Source: Enterobacter asburiae (GTDB lineage Bacteria; Pseudomonadota; Gammaproteobacteria; Enterobacterales; Enterobacteriaceae). From it: a stretch of 64,000 nt of DNA. The notes under the pieces were generated by a model. The model saw nothing but the letters and a program-made list of their open reading frames with translations, did not search any database and had not been told where the DNA came from. The position numbers and the translations under genes are program-made. The stretch lies in assembly GCA_011754535.1 (NCBI GenBank), contig JAAQVN010000001.1, forward strand, positions 124,001 through 188,000. Reading direction: 5' to 3'. How positions within the stretch are numbered: the stretch's first letter is position 1; each line of letters starts with the position of its first letter. This document shows positions 9,711 to 21,476 of this stretch, in pieces.

Positions 9711-9726
9711 AAGCAAACGATTGCCA
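9711..9726. promoter_or_regulatory. PurR-like operator upstream of xanP (tentative)
   Basis: AAGCAAACGATTGCCA matches the PurR consensus ACGCAAACGTTTTCGT at roughly 11-12 of 16 positions, including the CAAACG core. It lies ~50 bp upstream of the xanP start, where repression by PurR would make sense for a purine permease. The outer bases are poor, so this is only a suggestion. Confidence 0.35.
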
Positions 9727-9883
9727 GCAAAAAAAGGGAAGAAAATCTGCTGCTGTGAGCAGGTTTTCTACAACGCATCGGGAAAAAAAATTACACTTTT
9801 TGCGCCGGGGGCTCATGAAGAGCGCAAACTGGCCCAGGATAACGCCGCGTGTGTATGGAACACGCGCAAAACAGGAGCCTTTT

Positions 9884-11086
9884 ATGATTCATCTCGATAC
9901 GTTGTCGACACTTGTTGCCGCAACGCTGGTCTTATTGCTTGGCCGTAAGCTGGTACATAGCGTTTCCTTTCTGAAAAAGTACACTATCCCTGAACCCGTC
10001 GCCGGCGGTCTGCTGGTGGCGCTGGCCCTGCTGATACTGAAAAAAAGCATGGGCTGGGAAATTGATTTTGATATGTCCCTGAAAGACCCGCTGATGCTGG
10101 CCTTCTTTGCCACCATCGGCCTGAACGCCAACCTGGCGAGCCTGCGCTCGGGCGGTAAGGTGCTCGGCGTATTCCTGATTGTGGTGGTGGGGCTGCTGCT
10201 GATGCAAAACGCCATTGGCATCGGCATGGCGACGCTGCTGGGGCTGGATCCGCTGATGGGTCTGCTGGCGGGGTCGATTACCCTTTCGGGCGGCCACGGC
10301 ACTGGCGCCGCGTGGAGCAAGCTGTTCATCGAACGCTACGGGTTTGAAAACGCAACGGAAGTGGCGATGGCCTGTGCGACCTTTGGCCTGGTGCTGGGTG
10401 GCCTGATTGGTGGCCCGGTGGCGCGTTATCTGGTGAAGCACTCCACCACGCCGAACGGCAGACCTGACGATGAAATGGTGCCGACCGCATTCGAAAAGCC
10501 GGACGTTGGACGCAGCATCACCTCACTGGTGATGATTGAAACTATCGCGATGATTGCCATCTGCCTGACCGTGGGCAAAGTGGTTGCGCAATGGCTGGCG
10601 GGTACCGCGTTTGAGCTGCCGACCTTTGTCTGCGTGCTGTTTATCGGGGTGATCCTGAGCAACGGTCTGGCGCTGATGGGCTTCTACCGCGTGTTTGAAC
10701 GGGCGGTATCGGTGCTCGGCAACGTCTGCCTGTCGCTGTTCCTGGCGATGGCGCTGATGAGCCTCAAGCTGTGGGAACTGGCCTCGCTGGCGCTGCCGAT
10801 GGTGGCGATTCTGGCGGTGCAGGCGCTGTTTATGGCGCTGTACGCCATGTTCGTGACTTGGCGCATGATGGGCAAAAACTACGATGCGGCGGTGCTGGCG
10901 GCGGGTCACTGCGGGTTTGGTCTGGGAGCCACTCCAACGGCTATCGCCAACATGCAGGCGATCACCGAACGGTTCGGGCCATCGCATATGGCGTTTCTGG
11001 TGGTCCCGATGGTTGGCGCATTCTTCATTGATATCGTCAACGCGCTGGTGATCAAGCTGTACCTGATGCTGCCGATGTTTGCCTGA
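9884..11086 (+). CDS. gltS: Sodium/glutamate symporter GltS
   Basis: Na+-dependent glutamate importer of the ESS family, 400 residues, highly hydrophobic and colinear with E. coli GltS (HLDTLSTLVAATLVLLLGRK at the N-terminus, PTAIANMQAITERFG near the end). The ATG at 9884 has the ribosome-binding site AGGAG a few bases upstream; longer in-frame extensions lack hydrophobic or conserved sequence and are rejected. The two glycine-rich re-entrant regions (SLSGGHGTGAAW-like and AGHCGFGLGATPTA) are present. It converges with recG, with only 2 bp between stops. Confidence 0.96.
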   Translation: MIHLDTLSTLVAATLVLLLGRKLVHSVSFLKKYTIPEPVAGGLLVALALLILKKSMGWEIDFDMSLKDPLMLAFFATIGLNANLASLRSGGKVLGVFLIVVVGLLLMQNAIGIGMATLLGLDPLMGLLAGSITLSGGHGTGAAWSKLFIERYGFENATEVAMACATFGLVLGGLIGGPVARYLVKHSTTPNGRPDDEMVPTAFEKPDVGRSITSLVMIETIAMIAICLTVGKVVAQWLAGTAFELPTFVCVLFIGVILSNGLALMGFYRVFERAVSVLGNVCLSLFLAMALMSLKLWELASLALPMVAILAVQALFMALYAMFVTWRMMGKNYDAAVLAAGHCGFGLGATPTAIANMQAITERFGPSHMAFLVVPMVGAFFIDIVNALVIKLYLMLPMFA

Positions 11087-11088
11087 GA

Positions 11089-13170
11089 TCAGGCGTTGGA
11101 ATAGCGTTCGGTTTCCGGCATCCAGCGTTCAATTAACGCTGCCGCCTGTTCGGGGTAGCGTTCATGAATATGGCGAGCCAGGCGCTGAACTTCGGGGATC
11201 ATGGCTTGATCGCGCAGTAAATCCGCCACTTTGAATTCTGCGTTCCCCGTCTGGCGCGTGCCCAACAGTTCACCCGGGCCGCGGATCTCCAGGTCTTTTT
11301 GCGCAATTACAAAACCGTCGTTGCTGTCGCGCAGCACCTGCAACCGCATCTGGGCTGTTTTTGAGAGCGGGGCTTTGTAGAGCAGTACGCAGTGGGACGC
11401 TACCGCGCCACGGCCAACGCGCCCGCGCAGCTGGTGGAGCTGAGCAAGGCCCAGACGCTCCGGGTTTTCGATGATCATCAGGCTGGAGTTGGGTACGTCA
11501 ACGCCCACTTCAATGACCGTCGTCGCAACCAGCAAATGCAGATCTCCCTGTTTGAAGGACTGCATCACCGCCTGCTTCTCGGCAGGCTTCATGCGGCCGT
11601 GAACCAGGCCAACGTTCAGCTCGGGCAGTGCCAGCTTGAGTTCTTCCCACGTCGCTTCGGCGGCCTGCGCTTCCAGCAGTTCAGACTCTTCAATCAGGGT
11701 ACAGACCCAGTAGGCCTGACGCCCTTCGTGGGTGCAGGCGTTGCGCACGCGGTCAATGATATCGCTGCGGCGCGTGTCAGGAATTGCGACCGTCGTGACC
11801 GGGGTACGGCCCGGCGGCAGTTCGTCGATGGTGGAGGTATCCAGATCGGCATAGGCGGTCATCGCCAGGGTGCGCGGGATCGGCGTGGCGGTCATGATCA
11901 GCTGATGCGGGTGGAAGCCCTGCTGCAGCCCTTTTTCCCACAGCGCCAGACGCTGATGCACGCCAAAGCGGTGCTGCTCGTCGATAATCACCAGCGCAAG
12001 ACCGTTAAACTGCACCTGCTCCTGGAAGATGGCGTGCGTGCCGACAATCATCTGCACCTGGCCGCTGGCGATGGCTTCCTGCTGCGCAAGACGCGCTTTG
12101 CCTTTTTGTTTCCCGGCAAGCCAGCCCACTTCAATCCCGAGCGGCGCGAACCATGTGCGGAAATTGTTGGCGTGCTGCTCGGCCAGCAGCTCTGTCGGTG
12201 CCATCAGTGCGACCTGCTTGCCATGGGCGATGGCGCGTAACGCGGCCAGGGCGGCAACCAGCGTTTTACCGGACCCCACGTCGCCCTGCACCAGGCGCAT
12301 CATCGGCACGTCGAGCGCCATATCGCGTTCGATCTCGGCGGTGACCCGCGCCTGCGCGCCGGTGGGCTTAAAGGGCAGCGAGGCCAGCAGCTTATCTTTG
12401 AGCGCATCATTCTGGCTTAACGGCTGAGCGTGGAAACGCTGCGCGCCCGCGCGAAGCGCCAGCATGCTCAGGTTATGCGCCAGTAATTCCTCAAGGATAA
12501 GACGCCGTTGGGCGGGATGTTTGCCGCTTTCTAAATCGCTGAGCTGCAGCGTTGGCGGCGGGCGGTGCAGGGTGCGCAGCGCCTCAGGCAGGCTCATCAT
12601 CCCCTGAGCCAGTTCTGGCGGCAGCAGCTCGGTGATGGCGCAGGTATCGAGCAGTTCCAGGGCCTGATCGGTGAGCTTACGCAGCGTTGCCTGCTTGATG
12701 CCTTCCGTCGTCGGGTAAACCGGGGTGAGCGTCTCCTGCATTTCTGGCGTGCTGAGATCGCCCTGCACGCGGTACTCCGGGTGGATCATCTCTGCGCCGT
12801 ATTTTCCGCGTTTAGCTTCGCCATAGGCCAGCACCCTGCGGCCTGTCGCCAGGCTGTTTTTCATCGCCGCGCTGAAGTTGAAGAAACGCATGGTGAGGAT
12901 GCCGGTGCCGTCGCTGATCTGGCAGGTCATCATCCGGCGTCCGCCGAAAGTGATGTTGCAGTTCAGGACTTCGCCTTCAACGGTGGCGTAAATTGCGGGA
13001 AGCAGATCGCCAATCTTGTAGAGTTGAGTGCGGTCTTCGTAACGCAGGGGGAGGTGAAGCAGGAGATCCTGCACAGTGTGCAGGCCAATTTTTGCCAGCT
13101 TATTGCTTTGCGCCGCGCCCACGCCCGTCAGGCTGTTGAGCGGGATAGCATCCAGCAGGCGGCCTTTCAT
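11089..13170 (-). CDS. recG: ATP-dependent DNA helicase RecG
   Basis: Superfamily 2 helicase that remodels stalled forks and Holliday junctions. It is 693 residues long, identical to E. coli RecG. It has an N-terminal wedge/OB domain (about residues 50-150), then helicase motif I GDVGSGKT (about 296-303), motif II DEQH, motif III TATPIPRT and motif VI QLRGRVGRG. It is the last gene of the leftward gmk-rpoZ-spoT-trmH-recG series, with 3 bp between the trmH stop and the recG start, indicating cotranscription. Confidence 0.97.
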   Translation of the reverse strand: MKGRLLDAIPLNSLTGVGAAQSNKLAKIGLHTVQDLLLHLPLRYEDRTQLYKIGDLLPAIYATVEGEVLNCNITFGGRRMMTCQISDGTGILTMRFFNFSAAMKNSLATGRRVLAYGEAKRGKYGAEMIHPEYRVQGDLSTPEMQETLTPVYPTTEGIKQATLRKLTDQALELLDTCAITELLPPELAQGMMSLPEALRTLHRPPPTLQLSDLESGKHPAQRRLILEELLAHNLSMLALRAGAQRFHAQPLSQNDALKDKLLASLPFKPTGAQARVTAEIERDMALDVPMMRLVQGDVGSGKTLVAALAALRAIAHGKQVALMAPTELLAEQHANNFRTWFAPLGIEVGWLAGKQKGKARLAQQEAIASGQVQMIVGTHAIFQEQVQFNGLALVIIDEQHRFGVHQRLALWEKGLQQGFHPHQLIMTATPIPRTLAMTAYADLDTSTIDELPPGRTPVTTVAIPDTRRSDIIDRVRNACTHEGRQAYWVCTLIEESELLEAQAAEATWEELKLALPELNVGLVHGRMKPAEKQAVMQSFKQGDLHLLVATTVIEVGVDVPNSSLMIIENPERLGLAQLHQLRGRVGRGAVASHCVLLYKAPLSKTAQMRLQVLRDSNDGFVIAQKDLEIRGPGELLGTRQTGNAEFKVADLLRDQAMIPEVQRLARHIHERYPEQAAALIERWMPETERYSNA

Positions 13171-13173
13171 CGG

Positions 13174-13863
13174 TTACCCGGCGTACTGCATGGTGGCCCA
13201 CCACTCGGCATCGGCTTCAATTTCGCCCTGCGCGTTGACGTGGGGATAAGGCAATTTTTTCTGCTTCGCAACGCGAGCCAGCACCGGATAGCCACCTTCA
13301 AACAGCAGGCGCTGCTGTTCCTCTTCCGGCAGCATGCTGTTGCTGCGCTCGTACATCCCGGCGTTCTGACGCTGGCGCTGCGCTTCATACAGAATGAGCG
13401 CGGACGCTACGGAGACGTTAAGGGACTGGACCATGCCGATCATCGGAATGATGATGTCCCGATCCGCCAGATCCAGCGCTTCCCGGGAGATCCCGGTTTT
13501 TTCCTGGCCCATCAAAATGCAGGTCGGGCGGGTATAGTCGATCTCGCGGAAATCCACTGCTTTAGCGGAGAGGTTTGTCGCAAGAACCTGCATCCCGCGG
13601 CCTTTCAGGTGCGATACGGCTTCGCTAATGGTTTGATGGTTTTTGACCGAGACCCAGCTGTTACTGCCTGCGGCAGCGGAGACCATGTTGCGCATGCGGT
13701 TGCCTGGCCAGACGGCGTGCACTTCATGCACGCCTACGGCGTCAGCGGTACGGACGATAGCAGCAACGTTATGTGGTTTATGGACCTGCTCCATGCAGAC
13801 CGTCAGGTCAGGCTGACGCCTGGCGAGCATTTCGCAGATACGGGCATAACGTTGTGAATTCAT
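13174..13863 (-). CDS. trmH: tRNA (guanosine-18-2'-O)-methyltransferase TrmH
   Basis: SPOUT-class enzyme that methylates the 2'-OH of G18 in the tRNA D-loop using S-adenosylmethionine. It is 229 residues, the E. coli TrmH (SpoU) length. SPOUT motifs are present: NVAAIVRTADAVG near residue 31, a motif 2 region with CILMGQEKTG, and the motif 3 knot ending MIGMVQSLNVSVASA. It lies between spoT (4 bp upstream) and recG (3 bp downstream) in a tight operon. Confidence 0.96.
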   Translation of the reverse strand: MNSQRYARICEMLARRQPDLTVCMEQVHKPHNVAAIVRTADAVGVHEVHAVWPGNRMRNMVSAAAGSNSWVSVKNHQTISEAVSHLKGRGMQVLATNLSAKAVDFREIDYTRPTCILMGQEKTGISREALDLADRDIIIPMIGMVQSLNVSVASALILYEAQRQRQNAGMYERSNSMLPEEEQQRLLFEGGYPVLARVAKQKKLPYPHVNAQGEIEADAEWWATMQYAG

Positions 13864-13867
13864 AAAC

Positions 13868-15982
13868 CTAGTTTCGGTTTCGGGTGACTTTAATCACGTC
13901 CGGCATGACGCGGATCTTGCGCATAATGTTCGCCAGATGCACGCGGTCGCGAGCGGTCAGACGAATAAAGGCGCTGTACACGCGGCCGTCTTTTTCTTCC
14001 GTATTCAGGCTCTGAATGTTGGACGAGGCCGTGTTGATTGCTGCCGTCAGGTTCGCCAGAGCACCCTGGTGGTTGAACATATCCACCTTAATTTCGGTGA
14101 TAAATTCCTGCGCGGTCTCTTTATCCCACTCGACCGCCATAAACTTCTCGGCTTCTTTCTGGTAGCCGCGAATGTTACGACAGGATTCATGGTGGATAAC
14201 CAGCCCTTTGCCCGGGCTGACGTGCGCGATAATCGGGTCGCCAGGGATTGGGCGGCAGCATTTTGCGAAGGTGATCAGCACCCCGTCCGCGCCTTTAATC
14301 GGCAGATGAGCATGGCCGGATGCGCCTGGAGCAGAAGGCGTCGCTTCGCCCTGCTGCAGGTTTTTCGCCACCACGACGCTCATGGCGTTGCCCAGACCAA
14401 TTTCCGCCAGCAGATCGTCCAGAGACGTGAGCTTCATACGGTCGAGTTCACGCTGGATATGCTCCGGCGGGATCTCAGCCAGCTTGCGGCTGCCGCCTAA
14501 CGCGTGGTTGAGCAGACGACGCCCCAGGCTGACGGAGTCGTCGCGCTTGAGGTTTTTCAGCAGCTGACGGATTTTTGCGCGCGCTTTGGAGCTCACGACA
14601 AAGTTCAGCCAGGCCGCGTTCGGACGTGCGCCCGGCGCGGTAATAATTTCCACCGTCTGGCCGCTGGAGAGCGGCTGAGACAGCGGGTAAGGCTGTCTGT
14701 CGACGCGCGCGCCGACGCAGGCGTGCCCGATATCGGTATGCACGGCGTAGGCGAAGTCGACCGGCGTTGCGCCCGCAGGCAGTTCGACAATGCGGCCTTC
14801 TGGGGTGAAAACGTAAATCTCATCCGGGAAGAGATCGGATTTAACGCTCTCGATAAATTCAAACGAGCTACCCGCACTCTGCTGAAGCTCCAGCAGGCTC
14901 TGCATCCAGCGCTGGGCGCGGATTTGTGCGGTTGTGCTGCTTTCGCCACCGTGCTCTTTGTACGCCCAGTGTGCGGCAACACCCATCTCTGCCATCTGGT
15001 CCATGTCTTCGGTGCGGATCTGCACTTCAACAGGCACGCCGTGCGGACCGATCATCGAGGTATGCAGAGATTGATAGCCGTTCGCTTTTGGAATGGCAAT
15101 GTAATCTTTCATGCGCCCCGGACGAGGTTTGTAGAGGCTGTGCATCTGCCCCAGCACGCGATAGCAGGTGTCCGAATCGTGGACGATTACGCGGAACGCG
15201 TAGATATCCATGATCGAGTGAAAACGCTGCTCTTTGAGCACCATTTTGCAGTAGATGGAATACAGATGTTTCTCGCGACCGCTGACGCGGCACGGAATTC
15301 CCGCTTCCTGTAAGCGCCCTTCAATTTCAGAGAGGATCTTTTGAATCATCTCTTTACGGTTACCGCGGGCGGCTTTTACCACCTCTTTGATTACGCGATA
15401 GCGGTTCGGGTACAACGCTTCAAAGCCCAGCTCTTCCAGCTCGGTTTTGATGTGGTGAATACCTAAACGGTGCGCCAGCGGACTGTAGATTTCGAGGGTT
15501 TCACGGGCAATGCGGCGACGTTTATCCGGGCGAAGTGAGCCCAGCGTGCGCATGTTGTGGGTACGGTCAGCGAGTTTGATGAGAATGACGCGGATATCCT
15601 GCACCATCGCCATAATCATCTTGCGGAAGTTTTCGGCTTGCGCCTCTTTCTTGTCGCGGAATTTCAGCTTATCAAGCTTAGAGACCCCTTCCACCAGCTC
15701 GGCAACGCTTTTGCCAAACAGCTGTTCCATATCCTGGTAGGTGGCAGGGGTATCTTCGATCACGTCGTGCAGCAGGGCGGCCATCAGCGTTTCGTAGTCG
15801 AGTTTCATCTCGGCCAGAATACAGGCTACCGCAACCGGGTGCGTGATATAAGGTTCACCGCTTGAACGTGTCTGGCCCTCGTGAGCGTCACGTGCAACGA
15901 GATACGCCTGCTGAAGACGCTTAATCTGGTCTTCAGGCAGGTAGGTTTGAATCAGTTGATTCAGGCTTTCAAACAGATACAA
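13868..15982 (-). CDS. spoT: Bifunctional (p)ppGpp hydrolase/synthetase SpoT
   Basis: The 704-residue RelA/SpoT homologue that mainly degrades (p)ppGpp, with weak synthetase activity, coupling starvation to transcription. The N-terminal HD hydrolase domain is intact (HPVAVACILAE, LLHDVIEDT, LADRTHNMRTL). It is followed by the synthetase domain (YAFRVIV...GRMKDYIA), a TGS domain near residue 390 (DEIYVFTPEGRIVELP) and a C-terminal ACT domain. It sits 19 bp downstream of rpoZ in the conserved gmk-rpoZ-spoT-trmH-recG operon. Confidence 0.97.
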   Translation of the reverse strand: MYLFESLNQLIQTYLPEDQIKRLQQAYLVARDAHEGQTRSSGEPYITHPVAVACILAEMKLDYETLMAALLHDVIEDTPATYQDMEQLFGKSVAELVEGVSKLDKLKFRDKKEAQAENFRKMIMAMVQDIRVILIKLADRTHNMRTLGSLRPDKRRRIARETLEIYSPLAHRLGIHHIKTELEELGFEALYPNRYRVIKEVVKAARGNRKEMIQKILSEIEGRLQEAGIPCRVSGREKHLYSIYCKMVLKEQRFHSIMDIYAFRVIVHDSDTCYRVLGQMHSLYKPRPGRMKDYIAIPKANGYQSLHTSMIGPHGVPVEVQIRTEDMDQMAEMGVAAHWAYKEHGGESSTTAQIRAQRWMQSLLELQQSAGSSFEFIESVKSDLFPDEIYVFTPEGRIVELPAGATPVDFAYAVHTDIGHACVGARVDRQPYPLSQPLSSGQTVEIITAPGARPNAAWLNFVVSSKARAKIRQLLKNLKRDDSVSLGRRLLNHALGGSRKLAEIPPEHIQRELDRMKLTSLDDLLAEIGLGNAMSVVVAKNLQQGEATPSAPGASGHAHLPIKGADGVLITFAKCCRPIPGDPIIAHVSPGKGLVIHHESCRNIRGYQKEAEKFMAVEWDKETAQEFITEIKVDMFNHQGALANLTAAINTASSNIQSLNTEEKDGRVYSAFIRLTARDRVHLANIMRKIRVMPDVIKVTRNRN

Positions 15983-16001
15983 GGGCGACCCGCAGGTTTA
16001 A

Positions 16002-16277
16002 TTAACGACGACCTTCAGCAATGGCGGTTACGGCCTGCAGTTCTGCGGCTTCCTGCTCTTGCTGCTCCTGGCGCTCACGTACGTCGAGGATCTGGTTGTT
16101 AATCAGACCTTCTTCGATTTCGCGAAGTGCAATAACGGTGGTTTTATCGTTTTCTTCCGGTACCAGCGGATCTTTACCGCCTACCTGCATCTGACGAGCG
16201 CGACGCGCGGCGACCAGCACCAGGTCAAAACGGTTACCAATTTTCTCTACAGCGTCCTGAACAGTTACGCGTGCCAT
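16002..16277 (-). CDS. rpoZ: RNA polymerase omega subunit
   Basis: A 91-residue omega subunit that clamps beta-prime during RNA polymerase assembly and contributes to the ppGpp-binding site. It begins [20 protein letters not shown], followed by the conserved [20 protein letters not shown] region and the C-terminal acidic/glutamine-rich tail. It is located between gmk (54 bp upstream) and spoT (19 bp downstream), the usual gammaproteobacterial position, linking the ppGpp target and its turnover enzyme in one transcript. Confidence 0.97.
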
Positions 16278-16331
16278 ACTTAAAATGCTCCACAGGTGAA
16301 GAAATGACTGGGCATGATACTGAAAGTGGGT

Positions 16332-16973
<642 letters not shown>

Positions 16974-17125
16974 TTAACGAAGAAGTCCTACATACGGGCT
17001 TATTATACACGTCGGCGCACCGTGACGTAGCCTTTGTCACACTTTTTCCCCTGGATTATTGAATTTTGCGTGCCGTTTTCAGGTTTTACCCGCGGTTTGC
17101 AGAAATAAAAAGAAACCCTGGATAG

Positions 17126-18877
<1,752 letters not shown>

Positions 18878-18879
18878 GA

Positions 18880-19497
18880 TTAGTGAGCGCCGTGCTTATA
18901 GTGAAACACAGGCAGCCCGAGCTTCAGACGCAGCGCCAGCATGCGGGCCGTAAAGCCAAACAGCAGCGTGGAGATGACCACCACGTCGTGGTTTGAAACG
19001 TAATGCTGCAGGGCAATGTAGAGCACCGCTGCGGCGAAGGAGATGCCGGCATACAGCTCTTTTTGAAAGACCAGAGGAATGCGTTTGCAGAACATATCGC
19101 GCAGCACGCCGCCGAATACCCCCGTGACCACGGCCGCGATGGTAGCGATAACCGGACCTTCCCCCATATCGAGCGCGATTTGCGCGCCGATGATTGAAAA
19201 AACGATCAGCCCCAGCGCATCAAGCACCAGGAACAGGCGGCGCAGATGGGGCATAACGGGTGCCACTATGGTGGTTAATACGGCAGCCGTTGCGACGATA
19301 ATCACGTACTCAGGATGCTTCACCCAGCCAAGCGGGTAGTGACCAAGCAGGATATCGCGCACGGAACCGCCGCCCAGCGCGGTTGCAGTAGCAATAATGA
19401 TCACGCCGAAGGTGTCCATCCGGCGACGCCCGGCGGCGAGAGCGCCAGTCATGGCTTCTGCGGTGATACCAATGAGATAAAGAATGTGAAGCAGCAT
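18880..19497 (-). CDS. yicG: YicG, TRIC/UPF0126-family inner-membrane protein
   Basis: A 205-residue protein with about seven hydrophobic segments and the two-fold repeat of the UPF0126 (bacterial TRIC channel) family. It carries the characteristic [17 protein letters not shown] and [13 protein letters not shown] motifs in the two halves. Family members are trimeric cation or small-molecule channels, and glycine transport has been suggested for E. coli YicG. It converges with ligB, 2 bp between stops. The start is the ATG at 19497. Confidence 0.9.
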   Translation of the reverse strand: MLLHILYLIGITAEAMTGALAAGRRRMDTFGVIIIATATALGGGSVRDILLGHYPLGWVKHPEYVIIVATAAVLTTIVAPVMPHLRRLFLVLDALGLIVFSIIGAQIALDMGEGPVIATIAAVVTGVFGGVLRDMFCKRIPLVFQKELYAGISFAAAVLYIALQHYVSNHDVVVISTLLFGFTARMLALRLKLGLPVFHYKHGAH

Positions 19498-19670
19498 ATA
19501 CCCTCCGGTGTGAACGCGGGAAGGTTAGCGATTTGTGCGCAAGATCACGATTGAGATTTTCTAAGGCGATTGGATTTCACCTATAAAATCTAATCAATAC
19601 ATGCTGAATATGGTTGATTATTGGCAGGTGAATTGGAAAAGGTGTGAAAATTCGAATTAGAAATAATAAT

Positions 19671-19694
19671 GGGTGGCATCAGCCGATACCACCC
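19671..19694 (-). terminator. Probable terminator of yicC
   Basis: Inverted repeat GGGTGGCATC/GATACCACCC with one mismatch, 9 bp past the yicC stop and followed on the minus strand by ATTATTATTTC. Moderately convincing intrinsic terminator. Confidence 0.6.
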
Positions 19695-19703
19695 AAAAAG
19701 GGA

Positions 19704-20567
19704 TTACTCAATATTCTGGATCTGCTCGCGCATCTGCTCAATCAGAACCTTCAGTTCAATCGCTGAGTTGGTCACTTCAGCATTGATAGACTTAGACGCC
19801 AGAGTATTCGACTCGCGGTTGAACTCCTGCATCATAAAGTCCAGACGGCGGCCTACAGCTTCCTTCTTCTTCAGTATGTTGTAGGTCTCTTTCACGTGCG
19901 CTTCCAGACGATCCAGCTCTTCGGCCACGTCAACGCGCTGCGCCATCAGCACCAGCTCTTGTTCCAGACGGGTGTTTTCCAGCTGAACTTCCGCTTCTTC
20001 CAGCTTGGCGACAAGTCGTTCGCGCTGCCATTGCAGCACTTCTGGCATGTGGGTGCGGACTTTGGCCACTTCGGTGCTCACGCCTTCAAGACGCTGCTCA
20101 ATCATCGCTTTTAGCGCCTGGCCTTCGGTTTCTCGGGCAACGATAAAATCGTCCAGCGTGCCGTCGAGGGCTGCCAGAATTTCAGCGGCAATGGCATCCA
20201 GATCCTGCTCACCGGCGGCCATGACCCCAGGCCAGCGCAGAATATCAACCGGGTTGATTTCGCCTTCATCGCTCTGCATTTTGACCCAGTTCGCCGCATT
20301 CACGAGCTGTTTCGCCAGCTTTTCGTTGAGGATAAGTTCGCCCTGCGCGCTGGCATCTGGCTCAAAGCGCAGGTTGCATTCCACTTTCCCGCGGGTCAGA
20401 CGCGTACGGATACGCTCGCGCACCACAGGTTCAAGGCTGCGGAACTGTTCCGGCATACGGAAATATGTTTCCAGATAGCGCTGGTTTACCGAACGCATTT
20501 CCCAGGTAGCGCTACCCCAGCTACCCTTGATTTCACGCCGGGCGTAGGCGGTCATACTGCGGATCAT
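19704..20567 (-). CDS. yicC: YicC-family endoribonuclease
   Basis: A 287-residue member of the YicC family, recently described as endoribonucleases; the E. coli protein has been linked to turnover of the sRNA RyhB. The start at 20567 (MIRSMTAYAR) is preferred over the ATG 6 bp upstream because GGGA sits at the right distance and the length then equals E. coli YicC. The conserved N-terminal YicC domain (RSVNQRYLETYFRMPEQF) and the C-terminal DUF1732 region (GRRLDFMMQEFNRESNTL) are both present. It is divergent from rph, as in E. coli. Confidence 0.92.
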   Translation of the reverse strand: MIRSMTAYARREIKGSWGSATWEMRSVNQRYLETYFRMPEQFRSLEPVVRERIRTRLTRGKVECNLRFEPDASAQGELILNEKLAKQLVNAANWVKMQSDEGEINPVDILRWPGVMAAGEQDLDAIAAEILAALDGTLDDFIVARETEGQALKAMIEQRLEGVSTEVAKVRTHMPEVLQWQRERLVAKLEEAEVQLENTRLEQELVLMAQRVDVAEELDRLEAHVKETYNILKKKEAVGRRLDFMMQEFNRESNTLASKSINAEVTNSAIELKVLIEQMREQIQNIE

Positions 20568-20692
20568 AGACATTCCCGTTTTTAAAGGAGAGATGGGGGG
20601 ATTATAGCTTTCGGGGGCTTCTCAGGATAGGAATAAGCGTCCTTTATCCGTATAATGCGCAGCCACATTCGTTTCAAGCCGGAGAATCCATC

Positions 20693-21409
20693 ATGCGTCC
20701 ATCAGGTCGTAGCGCCAATCAGGTGCGTCCCGTCACCCTGACCCGTAACTATACAAAACACGCTGAAGGCTCCGTGCTGGTTGAGTTTGGTGACACCAAA
20801 GTGCTGTGCACCGCGTCCATCGAAGAAGGGGTTCCGCGCTTCCTGAAAGGCCAGGGTCAGGGCTGGATCACCGCCGAATACGGCATGCTGCCACGCGCAA
20901 CGCACACTCGTAATGCCCGTGAAGCGGCAAAGGGTAAGCAGGGCGGCCGTACCATGGAGATTCAGCGTCTGATCGCACGTGCGCTGCGCGCTGCCGTTGA
21001 CCTGAAAACTCTCGGTGAATTCACTATTACGCTGGACTGCGACGTAATTCAGGCAGATGGCGGCACGCGTACCGCGTCCATTACCGGTGCCTGCGTAGCG
21101 CTGGCGGATGCCCTGAACAAGCTGGTTGCAGCCGGTAAGCTGAAAACCAACCCAATGAAAGGGATGGTCGCGGCGGTTTCCGTGGGGATCGTTAACGGCG
21201 AAGCGCTTTGCGATCTGGAATACGTTGAAGATTCCGCCGCCGAGACCGACATGAACGTGGTGATGACCGAAGATGGCCGCATCATTGAGGTGCAGGGCAC
21301 GGCGGAAGGCGAGCCGTTCACCCATGAAGAACTTCTCTCCCTGCTGGCGTTGGCCCGAGGGGGGATCGAATCCATTGTAACGACGCAGAAAGCGGCGTTA
21401 GAAAATTGA
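20693..21409 (+). CDS. rph: Ribonuclease PH
   Basis: Phosphorolytic 3'-to-5' exoribonuclease that trims tRNA 3' ends and rRNA. It is 238 residues and full length, beginning [16 protein letters not shown] and containing the RNase PH motifs [14 protein letters not shown] and [17 protein letters not shown]. Unlike E. coli K-12 (rph-1 frameshift), the frame is intact. It is the first gene of rph-pyrE, and its translation matters for pyrE because the attenuator lies just beyond its stop. Confidence 0.97.
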   Translation: MRPSGRSANQVRPVTLTRNYTKHAEGSVLVEFGDTKVLCTASIEEGVPRFLKGQGQGWITAEYGMLPRATHTRNAREAAKGKQGGRTMEIQRLIARALRAAVDLKTLGEFTITLDCDVIQADGGTRTASITGACVALADALNKLVAAGKLKTNPMKGMVAAVSVGIVNGEALCDLEYVEDSAAETDMNVVMTEDGRIIEVQGTAEGEPFTHEELLSLLALARGGIESIVTTQKAALEN

Positions 21410-21413
21410 TTTT

Positions 21414-21442
21414 AAAGGCGACCAGTGAGTCGCCTTTTTTTT
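21414..21442 (+). terminator. pyrE attenuator (intrinsic terminator)
   Basis: A 9-bp stem AAAGGCGAC/GTCGCCTTT with a 6-nt loop, followed by a run of eight T residues and starting 5 bp after the rph stop codon. In E. coli this hairpin attenuates pyrE: when UTP is scarce polymerase pauses, ribosomes finishing rph stay close behind and prevent the hairpin, so pyrE is read. The geometry here matches that mechanism. Confidence 0.92.
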
Positions 21443-21476
21443 GCCTGTAAGACAGAAAAACCAAAGGAGCGAATCC

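Noticed and set aside
12565..13857. A 430-codon plus-strand open frame opposite recG/trmH
   Set aside because: Antisense shadow crossing two real genes; no ribosome-binding site or recognisable protein.
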